Below, in pieces: positions 58,280 to 64,000 of a stretch of DNA of 64,000 nt (positions are counted from its first letter, which is position 1; the number at the start of each line of letters is the position of its first letter). This DNA comes from Pictodentalium vernedei (lineage: Eukaryota > Mollusca > Scaphopoda > Dentaliida > Dentaliidae). The position numbers and the translations under genes are program-made. Under the pieces are notes generated by a model that ran no database searches, was not told where the DNA came from, and saw nothing but the letters and a program-made list of their open reading frames with translations. The stretch covers positions 531,548,971 to 531,612,970 of the forward strand of contig CM062297.1 in the NCBI GenBank assembly GCA_031216915.1, read 5' to 3'.

Positions 58280-58376
58280 CCAGGAAGCCTTGTCAAAGTA
58301 AGATTTTAACTGCACACCAATGTCAAAATTTTGACATTGGCGTGCAGTTAAAATCTTTCGGTGTCATCTATAATGT
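58280..58376 (+). repeat. Rearranged copy of the RAD54B exon E end with a palindrome
   Basis: CCAGGAAGCCTTGTCAAAGT (58280-58299) repeats the last 18 bases of exon E and its donor. Then the arms 58302-58328 and 58329-58355 form a 27-bp palindrome with one mismatch, made of the MITE end TTAACTGCAC. After it, 58356-58376 is the reverse complement of 55897-55917. Not a plausible working exon, since only about six codons of exon E are present. Confidence 0.85.
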
Positions 58377-58508
58377 GCATGCAAATATGAAACTTTCTTG
58401 CTGCATCTTTCACAGGTTTGGGAAAGTTTTGATCACAAACTCTTAGGCATACCCCCCTTTAACAGATTTTAGGTTATAGCCCTAGTATTTGTGCCTTAGT
58501 GTCAAAGT

Positions 58509-58801
58509 ATTTTTATACTAGATCCAATGGCCCAGACTTAGCTAGTGCAACCTCAATAATATCAAGGGCCAAACACAAATTTTGAACCCCTCAATCCCCA
58601 AAATTTGCATACAAATCCAAAATTTGATGTCCTATCTGGTCCTCCATACTTTTAGTACTGCGCATGTTCAGTAACCAGGAAGAGACCGGAATTGGCGCCA
58701 AGCATCATTCTTTTGTTTGGCCCTAGTCAGTAAACATCTCAACTGACATCTGTGCAATAAAATCTCATTTTTGAAGATGCCATACACAAATCAATGATGG
58801 T
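58509..58801 (+). mobile_element. DIRS left end (E5), interrupted by E6
   Basis: Starts ATTTTTATACTAGATCCAATGG; contains TGCGCATGTTCA at 58659 and ends in the leader block CACAAATCAATGATGG where E6 begins. Its right part would lie beyond the window. Confidence 0.85.
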
Positions 58802-59204
58802 ATTTTTATACAACAACCAATGGCCCAGACTAGCTGGTGCTAACTCAAAAATTAATCCAGGGCCAAACACAAATTTTGCCCCCCAATCCCCCAAATTTGC
58901 ATGCAAAACCGAAAAAAATAATGTCCTATCTGGTCCTCCATACTTTTCAGATCTGCGTATGCGCAGTATCCTGAAAGACACCGAAATTGGTGCAAACCAT
59001 CATTCTTTGTTTGGCCCTGAAGTAAGCAACAATGAACTGACATCTGTGCTTTTAAATCTCATTTTTGAGGATGCCAGACACAAATCAATGGTAAAATTGG
59101 TGGATCCAAGGACATAATTGGATGATGGAAGCGAACAACGGTGGTTTGGAATGTTCAGGGCTGTAACTTTATAATTTTTATCAAAATTATTTCATGTTTC
59201 CCAT
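58802..59204 (+). mobile_element. DIRS left end (E6), nested in E5 and interrupted by E4
   Basis: Starts ATTTTTATACAACAACCAATGG and contains TGCGTATGCGCA at 58954-58965. It is cut 403 bp from its terminus by E4, in CATGTTTCCCAT. Confidence 0.88.
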
Positions 59205-59420
59205 ATTTTTATACTGTACCAATGACCCAGACTTAGCTGGTGCTAACTCTAACAAAACCAGGGCCAAACACAAATTTTGCCCCCCAATCCCCAAAATTTG
59301 CATCCAAAACAAAAAGAAATCATGTCCTAAAGGACCTCCATACTATGCCTCTACTGCGCATGCGCAGTGACGCAGACGTCCCGAAATTGGCGCCAATTAT
59401 CATTCTCTGTTTGGCCCTTC
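59205..59420 (+). repeat. E4 left inverted terminal repeat
   Basis: Assigned by similarity to E1's left end; its partner is outside the window. Has a perfect TGCGCATGCGCA at 59355-59366 and the palindrome TTGGCGCCAA shortly after. Confidence 0.85.
59355..59366. promoter_or_regulatory. NRF-1-type palindrome in the E4 terminal repeat
   Basis: TGCGCATGCGCA matches the known NRF-1 consensus (YGCGCAYGCGCR) on both strands. Equivalent sites, intact or with one to three changes, are at 11797, 18368, 18819, 19222, 26822, 37005, 58659 and 58954. A role in driving element transcription is inference. Confidence 0.55.
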
Positions 59421-60291
59421 ATCAGTCAACATCTCACTGATCTTTGTGCTTGTAAATCTCAGTTTAAAGGATGCCAGACACGTAATTTTTGGAGAAAATG
59501 TGATTCTAAGGAGGATAGAAGGAGGAGAGGAAAAAGAAGTGACAAAAAATAATCAGGGCTGTACTTAAAATTTTTTGATGAAATTATGTTAAGTTGCCTA
59601 TTTTCGAGACATGGGCCTCTTGTTGTCATTCTTGCTAATTGTTGCACTGCTTATTCAGTGTTTCCTCTCCCCTAGCCTTCTAAAGTCCTCCCTTGCAATT
59701 CTCCCATGCTTTTGGCATATTTTTGAGAAATTTCATTTCTAAAATTTCCTGGGGGAGTTGCTTGGTTACAGAATGTTTTCTGTTATTTTCCCCATAGTTA
59801 CGTTTTCACCCATGGGTGTATAACGGTTGTGTTCTGCATCTTCCATCTGATGTTCTGCAGATTCTCCTCTGGGAGTCTCTGTTTTGCATCAGATAGAGTG
59901 TAATTGATGACTGATTCCGGGCCAGTTTTTTCAGTGCCTGGAGTCATGTTTTCTGGTGTTTTTACACTGTTTGTTTTCATTGGCAACAGCCTTTTTTGAG
60001 GGGGGCTGTTTGCCTTTGCTGTAGTTTATCTCACTATAAGATACATTTATATTATCTGTAAGTGTCTCATTAATTATTTAATATAAATTTAAAATTTTTG
60101 ACCACACTTTGCCATCGGATCCATCGGGGCTCAACGTTACTTTTCAGCAACTTGGGCTTCGCTGAAAAAATATTTTTTCAAAATTATTTTGTTTTGCAAT
60201 TGTTTTTTCATTTATTAATGGATCATGTTATTATGTATCTTTGTGTCAGGGGTTTTTGCGAGTAACTAGGACTTATTGTTGTTCTTTCACA

Positions 60292-60609
60292 ATGAAGGGA
60301 CGTTGTTCAAATTGTAATAGGAAGAAATCTTCCTCTGACTTTCATGATCATTGTATTAATTGTAGTCAGTGTTCTCGCATTAATCCCTGTTCTATATGTG
60401 AATATTGGGATGAGAAACATTGGAAACGTGTGTCACGATATGTTGTTTCTGGAGAAAGAGCGATGCCGGCTCTTTCTCCACAAGGTCACTCTACTCTCTC
60501 AGTTTCTATTTCAGAGGAACCAGAACAGGGTGATGTTTCCATGTTATCTTCTACAAATGTGCGTCCGTCGTCACAAATGAATTCAGAGCTAGCGGCAAAA
60601 GTGCTCTAG
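60292..60609 (+). CDS. E4 Cys-rich ORF (Gag N-terminal segment)
   Basis: 105 codons from ATG at 60292 to TAG at 60607. The N-terminus has regularly spaced Cys and His: CSNC near residue 5, then FHDHCINCSQC and CSICEYW, a likely zinc-binding fold. The same block opens the Gag relicts at 27676 and 12738. The following Ser-rich stretch ends SELAAKVL. The stop is in the same frame as gag, which restarts at ATG 60622 only 12 bases later. So this may be a separate small protein, or the true Gag start cut by one stop. Homologous positions in E1, E2 and E3 also have stops soon after GTGCTC, at slightly different places, which favours a real terminator. I do not know a named family for it. Confidence 0.75.
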   Translation: MKGRCSNCNRKKSSSDFHDHCINCSQCSRINPCSICEYWDEKHWKRVSRYVVSGERAMPALSPQGHSTLSVSISEEPEQGDVSMLSSTNVRPSSQMNSELAAKVL

Positions 60610-60930
60610 GAGATTAGACAAATGTCGTCCGCTAGCTCGCCCGGTGTAGCGTCCATTCACCGAATGGTTCAGCAGCCGGGTTCGTCCGATGCGATCCAAG
60701 AGGAAATTTTGGGTGATGCGAGCACTATAAACATAATAGATGCACACCCAGTGACGGCGGATAGTAACCGAGAACGGAGGAAGCCTTTGAGTCCGGTTCC
60801 TAGCTCGTCCAGGTCCAGCCGGGCCGCGAGCGAGAGAGGCCCCTCTCTCGTACAACAACATCTGGGACCAGATGTTGTGGTACAAAATGTGTCTTTAGCG
60901 GAGCATACGTCCGTCGCTCGGGACGCTCCG
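60586..60930 (+). other. Chain of short hairpins over the gag 5' region
   Basis: Inverted pairs: GAGCTAGCGG/CCGCTAGCTC (60586-60595, 60629-60638); CCATTC/GAATGG (60653-60667); TGGGTGaTGC/GCACACCCA (60710-60750); CGAGAGAGG/CCTCTCTCG (60831-60850); ACAACATCTGG/CCAGATGTTGT (60855-60878); CGGAGC..GTCC/GGAC.GCTCCG (60899-60930). Equivalent pairs with altered sequence occur in E1, E2 and E3. Confidence 0.7.
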
Positions 60931-62394
60931 TTGTATAAGCAGTCCGCAGAGACTGTTAAGGCTTCCTCTTCTCGTCAGCGCACACGACCGCACCTTGGCT
61001 GCATGACCGCCGATATATTACCAGCTTCGCCGATCAAGGATTCTTCAGCGACCAGGTCACACCATCCGGCAGCCAGGGATTCGAGACCGATGGACTCCGG
61101 ACGTTCGCATAGGAAAAGTATGCGGGAGCCATCTGATGCGGAGCTGCCCTCGGCGAAGCAGCGAAAGACTGCGCCTCCGCAGGTCTCGACGTCGGACATT
61201 CTTGTGCAGATAGCACAGCTTATCGCAGCATCCCAGCAGCCAACAGAAACGGTGTCGGATCGAGAATTATCTGACGGCGCTGGGTCGGTACGCTCCGCCG
61301 AAGCATCGGGGGCGGACGACCGGGAACATCATGAGGTCCGACCGGATGGTGAAAGGGATACGGATGACTTGGAGCTATCCCTTTCGGAACAACATAAAGC
61401 TGCCGTGGACTTTATCCGGCACTTTCTTCCTCAAGTTGTTCCGTCGGGCCAGACTGCTGCGCTTCCGGACAAGAGAATTATAGCGTCATTGGACTCTGAA
61501 TTTTTTGAGCGGTTCAGGGACATCGCTCCCGAGTTTCCGTCGCAGTCCAATAATGTTGCAAGAACATTTGAATTATTGAACGACGCTATATTCAAACTTG
61601 CTTCCAGGACGGGGAAAGCAGGTTTCTTGTCCGCTAATACTCTCAACCTGCCTTTCATTAATGCAAGGAATAAATTCGATACGGAAGGACAGGGTATACC
61701 GAGAGTTCCTTTGCGTATGGACGACGAGGCGGAAGACTTAGAGCTATCATTACCATCGTCAGCTTCTATTCCAACCGCGGTGTTGGAAACAGCTATTGCG
61801 TCTGACAGAGCCAATTTAGATGCCTTATCTTACGCAGATCACCTTACTAAGGCGTTATCACTGCGCCTTCAGGGGAAAGAGTTTCAGGATATACAATCCT
61901 CTTTAAGACTTCTTTCAAGGGCAGTAGCTTATTCCACGTGTAACTCCGCCCTTTCAGTGGCAAATCTGGAGTTGGTTAGACGTGACGCAGCCCTAGCTAC
62001 ATCCACACTAGTGGATTCTAAGGTGAAGAACTCTCTTAGAGTCGCTTCGGTCTCAGGAGAACTTCTCTTTGACGGCAAGCTTTCCGCTATTTATGATAAA
62101 ATTACAAAGAAAGCTAAGGATTCTCTGTTGTTCAAATCTGCTCCTAAGAAGTCGGATACAGCAGACACGAATAAGACAGGCACTTCTGGGTCTAATGCGC
62201 CCAAGAGAGGTTCCTATAGAGGTTCCGGTGCGTCCTCTTGGTCTTATTCGAGAGACCGTCAGGATAGCGACTCTCGTTCGGGACGTCCTTCAGGCCGGGA
62301 CAATCGGTCGGACGCCCCGAGGTCGACGGAGCGAGGTGCAGGTCATGGAAGACGTGGTTTCTCCTACCGCAGGCCTCGCAGGTCCAGGAGGTGA
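60622..62394 (+). CDS. E4 DIRS Gag (590 codons)
   Basis: Intact frame from ATG 60622 to TGA 62392. The N-terminal 250 residues are Ser/Arg/Pro-rich and low complexity. An acidic segment (DGERDTDDLELSLSEQHKA, about residue 245-262) is followed by a conserved helical core with FIRHFLPQVVPSG, SLDSEFFERFRDIAPEFPS, ASDRANLDALSYADHLTKAL, FQDIQSSLRLLSRAVAYST and SLRVASVSGELLFDGKLSAI. The C-terminal 100 residues are Ser/Arg/Gly-rich and strongly basic (ending GRRGFSYRRPRRSRR), suited to RNA binding. The core is conserved in the E3 relict (29171-29560), so this is the structural protein of the family. RT overlaps its 3' end in another frame. The nucleotide sequence also carries hairpins in its 5' part. 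Confidence 0.92.
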   Translation: MSSASSPGVASIHRMVQQPGSSDAIQEEILGDASTINIIDAHPVTADSNRERRKPLSPVPSSSRSSRAASERGPSLVQQHLGPDVVVQNVSLAEHTSVARDAPLYKQSAETVKASSSRQRTRPHLGCMTADILPASPIKDSSATRSHHPAARDSRPMDSGRSHRKSMREPSDAELPSAKQRKTAPPQVSTSDILVQIAQLIAASQQPTETVSDRELSDGAGSVRSAEASGADDREHHEVRPDGERDTDDLELSLSEQHKAAVDFIRHFLPQVVPSGQTAALPDKRIIASLDSEFFERFRDIAPEFPSQSNNVARTFELLNDAIFKLASRTGKAGFLSANTLNLPFINARNKFDTEGQGIPRVPLRMDDEAEDLELSLPSSASIPTAVLETAIASDRANLDALSYADHLTKALSLRLQGKEFQDIQSSLRLLSRAVAYSTCNSALSVANLELVRRDAALATSTLVDSKVKNSLRVASVSGELLFDGKLSAIYDKITKKAKDSLLFKSAPKKSDTADTNKTGTSGSNAPKRGSYRGSGASSWSYSRDRQDSDSRSGRPSGRDNRSDAPRSTERGAGHGRRGFSYRRPRRSRR

Positions 62395-64000
62395 TGGCTT
62401 AAACCTCTATCGCGTTCCGGTTGGCGGAAGGTTGTCGAGCTTTTCACAAGAATGGGCGTCGATTACGGACGACCCTTGGGTGAGAGGAGTGACTTCGGAA
62501 GGTCTAAAGATATCCTTCAAACGAAAGCCTCCATTAACTCGAAGTCCAAAGTGGACTCATCTTCCGTCAAATCCGCAGAAAAGAGACGCTCTGTTATCAG
62601 AGGTGCAGTCTCTTTTAATGAAGAACGTGGTAGAGGTCGTAGAAAACCAGGAATCTCCGGGATTCTACAGCCATCTGTTTCTGGTTCCGAAACCAGACGG
62701 CTCGTTCCGTCCAGTCATAGATTTGAGCTGGATAAACAAGCTGATCGTCGCTCCGAAGTTTTATATGGAGACGATTCGATCGGTCAGAGCGAGTATTTGG
62801 GTGAACGATTATGCAACGAGCATAGATCTCAAAGATGCGTACTTTCACGTCATGGTACATCCGACATTCCGAAAGTATCTACGCTTCGCAGTCCTAGGAG
62901 TGGTGTATCAATTCCGGGCGATGTGCTTCGGATTGAATCTAGCACCCTGGGCTTTCACTCAGGTAATGAACTCGGTAATGATCTACTTCCGAGCTCATTC
63001 GTCTGCGGTAACGTCGGCCTACCTGGACGACATTCTTCAGAGGTATGGCAACGAGTTAACGCTTCAGAACAATGTTCAGAATCTTCTTCTATTGCTCCGA
63101 CGTCTCGGTTTTATAGTAAACGAGGAGAAGTCGGATCTGGTGCCGTCCAAGTCATTCACTCATCTGGGAATGAGCTTCGAGACGCACAACAATCTCGTTC
63201 GTCTGCCGTTAACCAGAGCGAAATTAGTCAGTTGTTACGCTCGCTATTGTCTGCACGCAGACAAAGTCACGGCGAGAGAATTTATGAGACTGATAGGTCT
63301 GTGCGGAGCCGCCGCGGATCTCATTCCGATGGGGCGGTTACGCACACGTCCTCTTCAAATTTTCTTGACTCAGAATTGGAGTGTGAAAATTCATTCGCTC
63401 GATGTAGACGTTCTCTTGTCAGATCAAGTGAAACAAGAGATTCAGACTTGGGCAAACATTCAGTGGTTAACTCAAGGAGTTCCGCTGCAGTTGCCGGATC
63501 CGAGTTTTACCGTTATGACGGATGCCAGTCAAACAGGTTGGGGTGCATCATTAATCCCAACGGATTCGAGATGCCAGGGTCTTTGGGATCCGCAATTCCT
63601 GTGCAAGCACATAAACATCAAGGAAATGATGTCAATTTGGCTTGCGTTACGTCTCTGGAACGACATTATTCACGATGCTCATGTCCAAATCCTATCCGAC
63701 AATACGACAGTAGTGGCGTATATACGGAATCAGGGAGGCACTCATTCAGTTCCGTTGTTCAATCTAACGGAAAGAATCCTTCTGTTTGTGCTAGAACATC
63801 ACGTTCTTCTTTCGGTCCGTCACATACCGGGTCGTCTGAATGTGCTAGCAGACTCCCTTTCACGAAAGGGTCGCTTGTTGCCGTCGGAGTGGACTCTCAA
63901 CAAACAAGTATTCAATCAGATTTGCTACCAATGGGAACGGCCAATGATAGACTTATTTGCGACACATCTCAACAATCAGTTGCAGACGTATGTGTCTCCG
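62345..64000 (+). CDS. E4 DIRS reverse transcriptase-RNase H (partial, open to window end)
   Basis: A frame with no stop from before 62345 to 64000, 552 codons counted from the ATG at 62345 (MEDVVSPTAG). That ATG lies inside gag's last 50 bases, in the +1 frame relative to gag; the frame is open further upstream, so frameshifting is also possible. Motifs in order: SSFSQEWASITDDPWVRGV; LLSEVQSLLMKNVVEVVE; HLFLVPKPDGSFRPVIDLSW; SIDLKDAYFHV; MCFGLNLAPWAFTQV; TSAYLDDIL with the catalytic Asp pair (codons from 63020); GFIVNEEKSDLVPS; LGLCGAAADLIP-type connection; RNase H with VMTDASQTGWGASL, NIKEMMSIWLALR, LSDNTTVVAYIRNQGG and RHIPGRLNVLADSLSRKG. All expected active-site residues are present. The frame continues into the region that in E7 leads to the recombinase. 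Confidence 0.93.
   Translation, partial: MEDVVSPTAGLAGPGGDGLNLYRVPVGGRLSSFSQEWASITDDPWVRGVTSEGLKISFKRKPPLTRSPKWTHLPSNPQKRDALLSEVQSLLMKNVVEVVENQESPGFYSHLFLVPKPDGSFRPVIDLSWINKLIVAPKFYMETIRSVRASIWVNDYATSIDLKDAYFHVMVHPTFRKYLRFAVLGVVYQFRAMCFGLNLAPWAFTQVMNSVMIYFRAHSSAVTSAYLDDILQRYGNELTLQNNVQNLLLLLRRLGFIVNEEKSDLVPSKSFTHLGMSFETHNNLVRLPLTRAKLVSCYARYCLHADKVTAREFMRLIGLCGAAADLIPMGRLRTRPLQIFLTQNWSVKIHSLDVDVLLSDQVKQEIQTWANIQWLTQGVPLQLPDPSFTVMTDASQTGWGASLIPTDSRCQGLWDPQFLCKHINIKEMMSIWLALRLWNDIIHDAHVQILSDNTTVVAYIRNQGGTHSVPLFNLTERILLFVLEHHVLLSVRHIPGRLNVLADSLSRKGRLLPSEWTLNKQVFNQICYQWERPMIDLFATHLNNQLQTYVSP

Larger units (their letters stand above)
59205..64000 (+). mobile_element. DIRS-like retrotransposon E4, well preserved, runs off the window
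   Basis: The left terminus ATTTTTATACTGTACCAATG starts at 59205. Terminal-repeat sequence runs to about 59420 and closely matches E1's (same GCATCCAAAAC and ACTGCGCATGCGCAGTG). Coding order: Cys-rich ORF (60292-60609), gag (60622-62394), RT-RNase H (62345 to the end). The tyrosine recombinase, internal complementary region and right end must lie beyond 64000. Low damage compared with the other copies suggests it is the youngest. Confidence 0.92.

Noticed and set aside
58420-58445. Possible next RAD54B exon after TTTCACAG (reads VWESFDHKLLG)
   Set aside because: It lacks the Asn-Trp block expected after motif Ia, ends at a stop within a few codons and has no donor.
62392-62420. Gag-RT read-through in one frame across TGA
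   Set aside because: In E4 the RT lies in the +1 frame relative to gag and is already open before the gag stop, so read-through would not produce RT. In E7 they share a frame, but gag there is only a remnant.

Overview
This is eukaryotic DNA, AT-rich and intron-dominated, most likely from a marine invertebrate. I lean towards a mollusc because of the mix of DIRS-like elements, tRNA-derived SINEs with a CTTGGGCAAG core, and many short elements filled with ~160-bp tandem units, but the species cannot be fixed from sequence alone. The only host gene I can support is RAD54B, a SNF2-family DNA translocase of homologous recombination. Five consecutive plus-strand exons are visible (313-401, 10935-11021, 42827-42981, 49955-50002, 55807-55888). 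They join in phase and end just after helicase motifs I/Ia. The gene continues beyond both edges of the window.

Almost everything else is repeats inside the RAD54B introns. The intron between 402 and 10934 holds two tandem-array elements and a compact DIRS-like retrotransposon (6301-10102). The 31.8-kb intron 11022-42826 holds a degenerate DIRS (11648-18554). It also holds a second, very long DIRS (18667-37192) that contains a third DIRS (19071-27010), and then a stack of DNA elements up to four levels deep (32627-36245). A 3.7-kb element with a higher-order tandem array follows (37234-40980). The later introns hold SINEs, a CR1/Jockey-type LINE fragment, TTAA-bounded hairpin MITEs, hAT-like elements, and more elements with ~150-175-bp tandem arrays. 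After the last exon come three DIRS left ends nested in one another (58509, 58802, 59205). The innermost runs off the window with a largely intact coding region.

The DIRS copies share an architecture: inverted terminal repeats, an internal complementary region that matches the joined termini, a Cys-rich N-terminal Gag segment, a long Gag with a basic tail, an RT-RNase H with a YLDDIL catalytic motif, and a tyrosine recombinase (HEVR and RVSE motifs survive in two copies). The copy at 59205-64000 is the best preserved, with a 590-codon gag and an RT/RNase H frame open to the last base. The most interesting signals are: a chain of short hairpins in the 5' part of DIRS gag that survives sequence divergence by paired changes; two independent DIRS insertions at the same internal position of related DIRS copies; a conserved NRF-1-like palindrome in the DIRS terminal repeats; a 4-subunit higher-order tandem array; and a rearranged copy of a RAD54B exon end carrying a small palindrome.
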